From positions 1-15,292 of the forward strand of contig CALQZN010000016.1 in NCBI GenBank assembly GCA_943349675.1: 15,292 nt of DNA, in the 5' to 3' direction. The position numbers were made by a program, and so were the translations under genes. The DNA is from Candidatus Nomurabacteria bacterium. Its GTDB lineage: Bacteria > Patescibacteriota > Minisyncoccia > Phycocordibacterales > SBAW01. The notes beneath the pieces were generated by a model. The model made no database searches and was not told where the DNA came from. It worked only from the letters and a program-made list of their open reading frames with translations. Below, in pieces: positions 5,695 through 10,740 of the stretch (position 1 is the stretch's first letter; each line of letters starts with the position of its first letter).

Positions 5695-5790
5695 GCTCCC
5701 CTCCTTAGACGTGTTTAGAATTTTGAATTGGGAGCAAATCGAGAAGGAGTTGGGTGGATTAAAGTTTGTATAAAAAAAGAAACCGCCCGA
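5695..5790 (+). repeat. Intergenic repeat copy B
   Basis: Diverged copy of the 4975-5062 element, with the shared start CTCCTTAGAC and shared end at a CCGCCCGAC hairpin. It lies between the terminator of the zinc-ribbon membrane gene and the promoter of the 170-residue gene. Confidence 0.7.
5711..5773 (+). CDS. Putative 20-residue peptide (repeat B)
   Basis: GTG at 5711 to TAA at 5771, reading MFRILNWEQIEKELGGLKFV. It matches the first 20 residues of the repeat A peptide but stops there. No clear plus-strand promoter is seen, so this copy may be silent. The sequence before the GTG contains CCTCCTTA, identical to the usual 3' end of 16S rRNA. Confidence 0.3.
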   Translation: MFRILNWEQIEKELGGLKFV

Positions 5791-5817
5791 CAGAGCCGGA
5801 CGGGCTTCTGCGGGCGG
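5769..5817 (-). terminator. Terminator after the zinc-ribbon membrane gene
   Basis: CCGCCCG (5783-5789) pairs with CGGGCGG (5811-5817) with further pairing inside; the minus strand continues TTTCTTTTTTTATA. It lies 6 nt after the gene's stop. Confidence 0.85.
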
Positions 5818-5822
5818 CTGGT

Positions 5823-6065
5823 TCAGCGATCAGGAGAGCAGTCAATGCCGTAGCAACGTAAATTATGACCTCTGCTCTCTGCAGTGAAGAGGCGCCCGCA
5901 TTCATTGTTGCGGCAAACTCTCCACACGCCACGAGAGCGTTTAGGATCAACGCGGAGGGTCCACTTATTGCACTCACTGCATCTGTAGAGGTTTCGCAGC
6001 CACACATAAAGGGGGATGGCGGCAACCAACGCAACTACGACGATTGCAATCGTTGTTCCTGACAT
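5823..6065 (-). CDS. Small membrane-anchored zinc-ribbon-like protein
   Basis: An 80-residue protein with one N-terminal membrane helix (about residues 4-24) followed by a cytoplasmic or surface domain with six cysteines: C29xxC32, C51x4C56 and C71x4C76. The first four fit a small zinc ribbon; the last pair may add a second site or a disulfide. Family not recognised. The start at 6065 is fixed by AGGAG 6 nt upstream. It has its own promoter (TTGACA-17-CATTAT directly behind the tRNA gene) and terminator. Confidence 0.72.
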   Translation of the reverse strand: MSGTTIAIVVVALVAAIPLYVWLRNLYRCSECNKWTLRVDPKRSRGVWRVCRNNECGRLFTAESRGHNLRCYGIDCSPDR

Positions 6066-6128
6066 CGTTCGCTCCTGATGAGAACATCTCTGTTTATGGA
6101 ATAGGTAGAGATAAAACCCCTAATTTAT

Positions 6129-6157
6129 ATAATGTGATACTACTATAAAAATGTCAA
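6129..6157 (-). promoter_or_regulatory. Promoter of the zinc-ribbon membrane gene
   Basis: TTGACA (6157-6152), 17-nt spacer, CATTAT (6134-6129). It begins only 7 nt after the tRNA 3' end. The ~57-nt leader can pair ATCTCT with AGAGAT ahead of the SD. Confidence 0.7.
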
Positions 6158-6164
6158 CCAATTG

Positions 6165-6466
6165 CTCCGGCGCCAGGACTCGAACCTGGAACCAACTCCT
6201 TACACGTAAGTCCCCCATTGCTGCGGGCGTGGACTATATCATCATCCCAACTTACCGTAAGTTGTCGGATGCGAGGCGCTTCGCGCTGCAAATTGCAGAG
6301 CTACTCCCTTGCGGGATAGTCTCTACACCTTCTCCAACATGTGGTTGGAGCTTGGCTCGGGATTGCCCCAAAGGGGTTTCCCCGAATTCACCTCGTTTTT
6401 CAATTCAGATTCCTCTGAAAGGCTGCCTTTAGACAGGGAGCTGCTCTACCATTGAGCTACACCGGA
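6165..6466 (-). tRNA. tRNA-Asn(GUU) interrupted by a group I intron
   Basis: The 5' exon is 6466-6433 and the 3' exon 6202-6165. Spliced, they give a 72-nt tRNA: acceptor TCCGGTG/CGCCGGA (one G-U pair) with discriminator G, D-arm GCTC-AATGGTA-GAGC, anticodon stem GCTCC/GGAGT with loop CTGTTAA, variable region TGGTT and T-arm CCAGG-TTCGAGT-CCTGG. The anticodon is GUU. The acceptor start TCC and discriminator G match bacterial tRNA-Asn. CCA is not encoded. A -10 box TATAAT lies 20 nt upstream. The intron interrupts the anticodon between positions 35 and 36, so the tRNA can only work after splicing. Confidence 0.92.
6203..6432 (-). ncRNA. Group I intron, 230 nt, no ORF
   Basis: The 5' splice site follows U in CUGU, which pairs with the internal guide GCAG to form P1 with the expected U-G pair (loop CUAAAG). 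The conserved core element AATCCCGAGCCAAGC (minus strand of 6350-6364) matches the Q/R region of tRNA group I introns such as those in cyanobacterial tRNA-Leu. P7 can form between GACTAT in GTGTAGAGACTATCC (6328-6314) and ATAGTC in GATATAGTCC (6240-6231). The intron ends in the required terminal G (6203). A GAAA-capped GGGG/CCCC hairpin is present. Size and motifs point to subgroup IC3. No homing endonuclease gene fits. Confidence 0.92.
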
Positions 6467-6486
6467 ATATACCTCGAACGCCTCAC

Positions 6487-6492
6487 ATTATA
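6487..6492 (-). promoter_or_regulatory. -10 box of the tRNA-Asn gene
   Basis: Perfect TATAAT on the minus strand 20 nt before the mature tRNA 5' end; the -35 region is AT-rich and poorly matched. Confidence 0.6.
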
Positions 6493-6539
6493 CCTATTTT
6501 TTAACAAAATTAAAGCCGGCGTTACTGTGCTAAAGTAGA

Positions 6540-6675
6540 GCCAGAACAGGTTTGAGAATGTCGGCATCATGGGTCTAGGAGGCCCTTGGGCCCTGTGCTC
6601 TATGATTCTCGAAGGGAGGCGTGGGTGGTGCGAAACACCCACGCATTCTCTATTCCCAATAGAATTTGCGGAGGA
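6540..6675 (+). promoter_or_regulatory. Hairpin-rich 5' leader of the cysteine-rich protein
   Basis: Three hairpins precede the gene: GGCCC-TT-GGGCC near 6582, GCGTGGGTG/CACCCACGC (9 bp) at about 6619-6644, and TCTATT-CCC-AATAGA ending just before the SD. A weak extended -10 (TGC + TAAAGT) is near 6528-6536. The leader does not match a riboswitch that I know. Confidence 0.4.
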
Positions 6676-6679
6676 ATAC

Positions 6680-6979
6680 ATGGGCCAGCAACGCAGGAAG
6701 CAAGTCACCTGCTGGTGCGGAGCCTACAAGTTTCCGCATCGGCTAGACAGTGGAAACTGTACGGGTTGTGCGTGGGCACAAAGCTACTTTTGGAACGAAA
6801 GGGGTGCATGTGCCTATTGCAACAGTAACAATAACGGCAACTGCGACGGAATTCGCGAAACAATCACACAACGCCACCCTACGCGCATAGAGGACCTTTT
6901 GTCGCAACAAGAGGATTGGGGTAACGAAGAAATATCCACAGAACCTTGGCGAACAGATCCCAACATATTACCTTGGTAA
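6680..6979 (+). CDS. Hypothetical cysteine-rich zinc-binding protein
   Basis: A 99-residue protein whose start at 6680 is set by GGAGG 6 nt upstream (the open frame extends further but without SD). Its N-terminal half carries C11xC13, H20, C27xxC30 and C44xxC47...C55, enough ligands for one or two zinc sites. The stretch CWCGAYKFPHRLDSGNCTGC resembles a small zinc motif seen in phage and plasmid hypothetical proteins, but this is from memory and not verified. The C-terminal third is acidic and Trp/Pro-rich (EDWGNEE, EPWRTDPNILPW), a likely flexible tail. It has a long folded leader and its own terminator. Confidence 0.72.
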   Translation: MGQQRRKQVTCWCGAYKFPHRLDSGNCTGCAWAQSYFWNERGACAYCNSNNNGNCDGIRETITQRHPTRIEDLLSQQEDWGNEEISTEPWRTDPNILPW

Positions 6980-6983
6980 AATC

Positions 6984-7016
6984 AGCCGTCTGTACCCACA
7001 GTGCGGCTTTTCTTTT
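6984..7016 (+). terminator. Terminator after the cysteine-rich gene
   Basis: AGCCG/CGGCT with inner CTGT-ACCC-ACAG, followed by TTTTCTTTT; it starts 4 nt after the stop codon. Confidence 0.88.
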
Positions 7017-7064
7017 ACACAACTTACGCGCCAAGACATATACACATAGTACCCTACTTCCTTC

Positions 7065-7092
7065 TTTACTTTTTATCTTACTCTCTTACAAT
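7065..7092 (+). promoter_or_regulatory. Promoter of the riboswitch-membrane protein unit
   Basis: TTTACT (7065-7070), 16-nt spacer, TACAAT (7087-7092); the transcript would begin at about 7098, right at the first base of the aptamer P1 stem. Confidence 0.65.
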
Positions 7093-7097
7093 AAGCA

Positions 7098-7210
7098 GTA
7101 GAACATATCATCAAGAGAGCAGAGGTGTTAAGGGACCGTCCCGAAACTCTGCCCACAACCTGCCCTAAACGGGGCAAGGTGCGAACGACCCGCAAGGGAA
7201 AGATGTCTAC
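7098..7210 (+). promoter_or_regulatory. S-box (SAM-I type) riboswitch aptamer
   Basis: Senses S-adenosylmethionine. The order of conserved S-box blocks is present: ATCAAGAGAG (J1/2) from 7110; P2 GCAGAG/CTCTGC (7119-7124/7147-7152) with an inner GGGA/TCCC stem and a GAAA side typical of the kink-turn; ACAACC then P3 TGCCC/GGGCA (7161-7165/7172-7176); AAGGTGC with GAA (7176-7185); P4 CCC-GCAA-GGG (7189-7198); and AAAGATG closing P1. P1 pairs CATC (7109-7112) with GATG (7202-7205) and GTAGA (7098-7102) with TCTAC (7206-7210) across a 6-nt bulge. The usual GGCAACC is CACAACC here, so it is a variant. SAM-IV-like variants are possible. Confidence 0.82.
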
Positions 7211-7216
7211 ATGTAG

Positions 7217-7256
7217 AACAAAGACCGCTCTTCCCGAGTGGTCTTTGTTCTTTCTC
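7217..7256 (+). terminator. Riboswitch expression platform: intrinsic terminator
   Basis: A 14-bp hairpin (AACAAAGACCGCTC 7217-7230 with GAGTGGTCTTTGTT 7236-7249, loop TTCCC) followed by a pyrimidine tract CTTTCTC. A competing antiterminator can pair GTCT (7205-7208) with AGAC (7222-7225) and TGT with ACA, using the 3' strand of P1. This is the standard S-box logic: SAM bound, P1 forms, transcription stops. Confidence 0.8.
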
Positions 7257-7272
7257 GATATAGGAGCGTACA

Positions 7273-7815
7273 ATGGCAACAGCTATAAAAGTAGACGCCT
7301 ACACTCAAGCAACCACAAACGTGGCAGACGGACTGCTCTGGAGGTGGCTACCCATAGCACTAGCATGCTTCGTACAAGTACTGCAGGCATGTGCACAGAC
7401 TCAAGCGTGGGTAGTAGCCGGAAGCATTCTCTGTCTCATCGCGATAAAAAAATCTCGATATTGGGCAGTTTGGATAGTTTGCACCACACTGTCTCTTGTC
7501 TGTTTGACTGTACCCAGCCTCTATACAATAAATATAGAATCTTGGGGGTTATTATCGACATTGTGTTTACTTTGTATAGCAGCGGCGCAATACCTACGGC
7601 CACCCGCATATCGCCTATTGGAATTGGATATTCTCCGCGACAAACTCCCCTGCCCACGACTCATGGTAGGTAGCGTCATAACACCCCTATTAGTGAGCCA
7701 CGCCCTGTGGGCTGTGAGTGGGGCAAGTGGAAACATCTGGCTTATTGTGCACGCAGGCACAGCCATCGCCACCCTAGCGCTTGGCGTCTACTACGCATGG
7801 GTGTACAGCGAATAA
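7273..7815 (+). CDS. Six-helix membrane protein under SAM-riboswitch control
   Basis: A 180-residue integral membrane protein. Predicted helices are at about residues 23-42, 45-60, 63-86, 90-108, 128-150 and 154-177; the loop at 110-127 is charged (YRLLELDILRDKLP). The start at 7273 has AGGAG 7 nt upstream. I do not recognise the family. Control by an S-box riboswitch suggests that it handles methionine, SAM or a related sulfur compound. Size and six helices would fit an S-component of an ECF-type importer, but no family motif proves this. It is a single-gene unit ended by a terminator. Patescibacteria often lack methionine and SAM synthesis, which would make uptake plausible; that is inference. 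Confidence 0.8.
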   Translation: MATAIKVDAYTQATTNVADGLLWRWLPIALACFVQVLQACAQTQAWVVAGSILCLIAIKKSRYWAVWIVCTTLSLVCLTVPSLYTINIESWGLLSTLCLLCIAAAQYLRPPAYRLLELDILRDKLPCPRLMVGSVITPLLVSHALWAVSGASGNIWLIVHAGTAIATLALGVYYAWVYSE

Positions 7816-7821
7816 CTAACC

Positions 7822-7852
7822 GAGCCGCCTTTTTTAGGCGGTTCTATTTTAT
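7822..7852 (+). terminator. Terminator after the six-helix membrane protein
   Basis: GAGCCGCC (7822-7829) pairs with GGCGGTTC (7837-7844), followed by TATTTTAT; it begins 6 nt after the stop. Confidence 0.85.
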
Positions 7853-7890
7853 ATCTAGCGTTGTATATAATTTTTACAAAAGAACTGCGG

Positions 7891-7903
7891 TATACTTTTA
7901 CAC
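7891..7903 (+). promoter_or_regulatory. -10 box giving leaderless mRNA of the VanZ-like gene
   Basis: TATACT (7891-7896) is followed by exactly 7 nt and the ATG at 7904, with no SD. Confidence 0.55.
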
Positions 7904-8383
7904 ATGTACACACGGGGAAGTAAATTTGTACGCACTGACATATGGCGCGAAGGAAAGTGGCTCGACATGTGGAGCGTAGTACACGTATTGTCTGGAGTTT
8001 CGATTGGTCTTGGGCTTTACTTTTTGCACCTGGGCGCAGTGGCCTCCTTGGCCCTTACGTTTGTGTCGCTTGTTGCATACGAGTTGTGGGAAGCTATGGT
8101 TAAAATTGAAGAAGCGCCTACAAATCGATGTATGGATGTAGTGGTTGGGATGGTTGGGTTTGTACCTACTTTTTTTCTTGTAGCACCCATACTCTCCACT
8201 TTGCAACACGTCCTATTGTTTGTTGGAATACTTATTGCAAACATAACAATGGCGGCGATTGGTTGGCATGCATCACAAAAAGCCGCAGAACTTGAGCGAC
8301 GTATGTATACCCGCTTTGCTGCACAGCGAGCACATTTTATTGCACGCCGACGAAAGCTACGCGCACAATTTAAACAGCAATAG
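7904..8383 (+). CDS. Predicted four-helix membrane protein, VanZ-like
   Basis: A 159-residue membrane protein with helices at about 23-41, 44-64, 77-95 and 98-120 and a basic, helical cytoplasmic tail (KAAELERRMYTRF...RRRKLRAQF). The pattern WLDMWSVVHVLSGVSIG, then YELWEAM, then a conserved-looking N-R-C-M-D before helix three resembles VanZ/DUF2238-like membrane proteins with H...E...D residues in the membrane face. This resemblance is weak and the function is unknown. It starts without SD, 7 nt after a -10 box, as other core genes do here. No terminator follows; the next feature is a decayed DoxX fragment. Confidence 0.7.
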   Translation: MYTRGSKFVRTDIWREGKWLDMWSVVHVLSGVSIGLGLYFLHLGAVASLALTFVSLVAYELWEAMVKIEEAPTNRCMDVVVGMVGFVPTFFLVAPILSTLQHVLLFVGILIANITMAAIGWHASQKAAELERRMYTRFAAQRAHFIARRRKLRAQFKQQ

Positions 8384-8425
8384 ACGTGGTCTCTTGTATA
8401 CATTACCCTTATAACAATCACTCAT

Positions 8426-8566
8426 GTGCAATGGCTATTTAAAACCTGCTCTGCAAAATATACTAACTTTGGACCGTTAGTGCTTCGTTTGGCGCTTGGT
8501 GCTATTTTCGTCTACCACGGCTAGGATAAGGTGTTTGTAAAAGGGATTCCACAGCGGGTGAAATAG
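8426..8566 (+). pseudogene. DoxX-family gene remnant with in-frame TAG
   Basis: From GTG at 8426 the frame reads QWLFKTCSAKY then LVLRLALGAIFVYHG, followed by TAG at 8522-8524, then DKVFVKGIPQ and a second stop at 8564. Family members typically have LRLxLGxxFxxHGxxKxF, where the stop codon here replaces a residue that is often Trp, Tyr or Ala; TGG to TAG needs one change. DoxX proteins have about 130 residues and four helices; only the first helix and its loop remain, and the rest is missing. The 3' half overlaps the end of the convergent MFS gene (8502). Confidence 0.6.
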
Positions 8567-9788
8567 TTTGTAGTACATTATTTCTGCGCAAAATGACTAT
8601 TGCGGCCGCGGCAGTCATTAAGGCTACAGCGCCGCCCACCCCTACCCCCCACCTGCCACCCAAAAACTCGCCGATAAAACCAATAATAGGGCCACCAATT
8701 GGTGTCGAGCCCATCATCGCCATCCCCCACAGCGCCATAACCCGCCCGCGCATATGTGGAGCGCTTTCAAGCTGGATAATAGTGTTACCCAGCGACGTGA
8801 CGTTGATAGAGAAGAAGCCAACCACAAACATGCCGCAGGTGGCCAAAAATAGTGTCGGCATAAGCGCTACGGCAACCAAACTCACACCAAAACATGCCAT
8901 AAACATACTTAGGTGGTGTGGTGCAATAGCGCTGCGGCCCGCAGCAAAAAGCCCACCCAGGACCGACCCCGCACCCATCGCAGCGAGCAGTAATGCGTAA
9001 CTTTTTGCATCACCGTGGAATACTTGTTGAGCTAAAATGGGCAAACTTACTTGGAATTCGAATACAAACGCGCCAATGAACGCCATCATAATGAGTGTGT
9101 TGCGGATAAGTGGCGTGGCAAGTACATAACGAAATCCCTCTCGCAATTCTCCTTTTTTCCGTGTCTTTGGTGCTCTAGCGTGCACAGTATCTCCTTTCAT
9201 ATATAGCAGTGTAATAAACGCTGCCACATAGGTGAGCGCGTTAAAGAAAAAACAAAACGCAATACCAATACCTGCAATAAGCACCCCGGCGATGGAGGGT
9301 CCAACCGCACGCGCCAAGTTGTTGACCGTAGCATTAAGACTCACTGCATTTTTAAGATGTGCGTGGTCAACAAGTTCTGACACCAAGGTTTGGCGAGCGG
9401 GATTGTCGAAGAGTCGTACCACACCAAACAGGAGTGCAAATGCATACAATATGGGCATGGTTGCTCCTCCAGCAAAAATGAGAATACTGGTACCCAAAGC
9501 CAGTACAAAAAACGCTACTTGTGTGCAGTACAGTATGGCGCGTTTGTTGTAGCGGTCGGCCACAAGCCCACCCCACGGCCCGAGTAAAAGCATAGGCAAA
9601 AACTGTAGCGCCACCACTATCCCTAATTGTGTCCCCGAACCAGAAAGTTCGAGCACAAGCCAGCCCAGCGCCACTGTTTGCATCCACGTACCAGAAAGCG
9701 ACACCGCCTGACCTATAAAGTACAGTCGATAGTTGTGTATCTTGAGTGACGAAAAAGTTGCACGTCCAAAATTCTTAATTCTATCCAT
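8502..9788 (-). CDS. Major facilitator superfamily exporter (MFS_3/EntS-like)
   Basis: About 428 residues with 12 hydrophobic helices. The N-terminus FSSLKIHNYRLYFIGQAVSLSGTWMQ is typical of MFS_3/EntS-type efflux proteins, and the loop between helices 2 and 3 carries motif A, GGLVADRYNKR. A second domain begins after the cytoplasmic loop KTRKKGELREGFRYVLATP. Such proteins use the proton gradient to export drugs or siderophore-like molecules; the substrate cannot be read. The start is uncertain: ATG at 9788 gives the usual short N-terminus, while a GTG at 9800 adds four residues. Its 3' end overlaps the decayed DoxX fragment, so the last ~20 residues may derive from that region. Confidence 0.88.
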   Translation of the reverse strand: MDRIKNFGRATFSSLKIHNYRLYFIGQAVSLSGTWMQTVALGWLVLELSGSGTQLGIVVALQFLPMLLLGPWGGLVADRYNKRAILYCTQVAFFVLALGTSILIFAGGATMPILYAFALLFGVVRLFDNPARQTLVSELVDHAHLKNAVSLNATVNNLARAVGPSIAGVLIAGIGIAFCFFFNALTYVAAFITLLYMKGDTVHARAPKTRKKGELREGFRYVLATPLIRNTLIMMAFIGAFVFEFQVSLPILAQQVFHGDAKSYALLLAAMGAGSVLGGLFAAGRSAIAPHHLSMFMACFGVSLVAVALMPTLFLATCGMFVVGFFSINVTSLGNTIIQLESAPHMRGRVMALWGMAMMGSTPIGGPIIGFIGEFLGGRWGVGVGGAVALMTAAAAIVILRRNNVLQTISPAVESLLQTPYPSRGRRK

Positions 9789-9861
9789 ACCTAGTTGCAC
9801 ACGCGCCTACCCCGACTCGTATTACTTTCACTCTAGCACAAAAGACGCGCAGTAGACGTAT

Positions 9862-9889
9862 TTGACAAAAGGATGAGATATGCTACCCT
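9862..9889 (+). promoter_or_regulatory. Promoter of the cold-shock gene
   Basis: TTGACA (9862-9867), 16-nt spacer, TACCCT (9884-9889) with extended TGC. Confidence 0.6.
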
Positions 9890-9895
9890 TGTATG

Positions 9896-9987
9896 TATCA
9901 ACTCAGAGCTGTCTGTAAGAGACAAGGATCGACTCTCCTTTAGCGGCCCACTGTTTGATATTTTATCCATCTCTTACAACCAACAAA
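9896..9987 (+). promoter_or_regulatory. Long folded 5' leader of the cold-shock gene
   Basis: About 90 nt. TGTAAGAGA (9914-9922) pairs perfectly with TCTCTTACA (9970-9978), ending 9 nt before the ATG; an inner AAGGA/TCCTT hairpin sits in the loop. Long structured leaders act as temperature switches in cspA-type genes; the sequence is not the E. coli one, so this is an analogy. Confidence 0.55.
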
Positions 9988-10191
9988 ATGGAAGAAGGAA
10001 CTGTAGCCCGCGTCGTTTCTGACAAAGGTTTTGGTTTCATCAAGCGCGATGGTCAGGAAAAAGATCTCTTTTTCCACTCCAACGAGCTGGTGAACACCAC
10101 ATTCAACGAAATCCGCGAAGGTGACAAGGTGACATTTGAAGTTGCAGACAGTCCAAAAGGACCAAACGCAATCAAGGTCAGCAAAATCTAA
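9988..10191 (+). CDS. Cold-shock domain protein
   Basis: A 67-residue single OB-fold RNA/DNA chaperone. RNP1 is KGFGFI and RNP2 is DLFFHSNEL, the standard nucleic-acid-binding strands with stacked aromatics; the family start is MEEGTVARVVSDKGFGFI (usually MxxGTVKWFN) and the end is NAIKVSKI. The ATG at 9988 is chosen over an upstream one at 9955 because it gives the canonical length and N-terminus. No SD is seen. It is preceded by a long self-complementary leader and followed 14 nt after the stop by a bidirectional terminator shared with the convergent SET gene. Confidence 0.95.
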   Translation: MEEGTVARVVSDKGFGFIKRDGQEKDLFFHSNELVNTTFNEIREGDKVTFEVADSPKGPNAIKVSKI

Positions 10192-10205
10192 GCTAAGATC
10201 TCAAT

Positions 10206-10236
10206 AAAAAATACCCCTCCTTGAGGGGTATTTTTT
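10206..10236. terminator. Bidirectional terminator between csp and the SET gene
   Basis: AAAAAATACCCCTC (10206-10219) pairs over 14 bp with GAGGGGTATTTTTT (10223-10236), loop CTT. The A and T runs make it work on both strands. Confidence 0.92.
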
Positions 10237-10660
10237 ATTTGCTCTCGGGCTGACACTTGTCACACCGACACCCTTTGGGTTTTATATACTCGTCAAAAAA
10301 CTCCGTGTCATAGTCGTAGTTCAGCTCTTCTCCTTCTTTAATTGCCTTCTTTGCCATTACAAACACCCGTTGTTTGTAAATATCAATCTCACAGTTAGGA
10401 CGGCATGAGTGGTTAATGTAGCGGGCCGTGTTACTGCGAGCACCACCATCTATTGTTTTTGTTTTACTAACTTCAAACAGATACTGACTTGTAATGGTCT
10501 GGTCTTCTCCTTTTTTGAGGGTGCGCCCTACGTACTCGATAATGCACGCACCTTTAGGGACTGGCTCCTCTGCAAACAAACCGAGGCCTGCCTTTGCACG
10601 CTTAACCGCAACCTTATAGCCTCCAGGCGTAAACTTACCTTTTTTCTTTTTTACTGTCAT
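10235..10660 (-). CDS. Minimal SET-domain protein lysine methyltransferase
   Basis: A 141-residue protein that is almost only a SET domain. SET family members use SAM to methylate protein lysines. Visible motifs: AGLGLFA (24-30, SAM-binding GxG strand), IEYVGR (41-46), NHSCRPN (83-89), GEELNYDY (110-117, catalytic Tyr) and a post-SET zinc motif CRCDKC (131-136) which with Cys86 can form the classical zinc site and lysine channel. Start: ATG at 10660 (MTVKKKKGKF), whose basic N-terminus may contact nucleic acid or ribosome; an upstream in-frame start at 10699 would lie inside a terminator hairpin and is rejected. No SD. The target is unknown. Confidence 0.9.
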   Translation of the reverse strand: MTVKKKKGKFTPGGYKVAVKRAKAGLGLFAEEPVPKGACIIEYVGRTLKKGEDQTITSQYLFEVSKTKTIDGGARSNTARYINHSCRPNCEIDIYKQRVFVMAKKAIKEGEELNYDYDTEFFDEYIKPKGCRCDKCQPESK

Positions 10661-10681
10661 AGACAAAAGACATATTACTAC

Positions 10682-10716
10682 AAAACCACCACACCCCAAA
10701 AGGGTGTGGTGGTTTT
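10682..10716. terminator. Long terminator hairpin between DUF5679 gene and SET gene
   Basis: AAAACCACCACACCC (10682-10696) pairs perfectly with GGGTGTGGTGGTTTT (10702-10716), 15 bp, loop CAAAA. On the minus strand it ends the DUF5679 transcript shortly before the SET promoter region (TAATAT near 10674). Confidence 0.85.
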
Positions 10717-10740
10717 GTGCGTTTGTAGTCGCAGAACCCT

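Noticed and set aside
6203..6432. CRISPR-like or repeat explanation for the hairpins between the tRNA halves
   Set aside because: All hairpins are accounted for by the group I intron fold and exact tRNA exons; there are no direct repeats.
10661..10699. N-terminal extension of the SET protein to 10699
   Set aside because: The extension would be translated from the terminator hairpin of the upstream gene, and the SET domain is complete from 10660.
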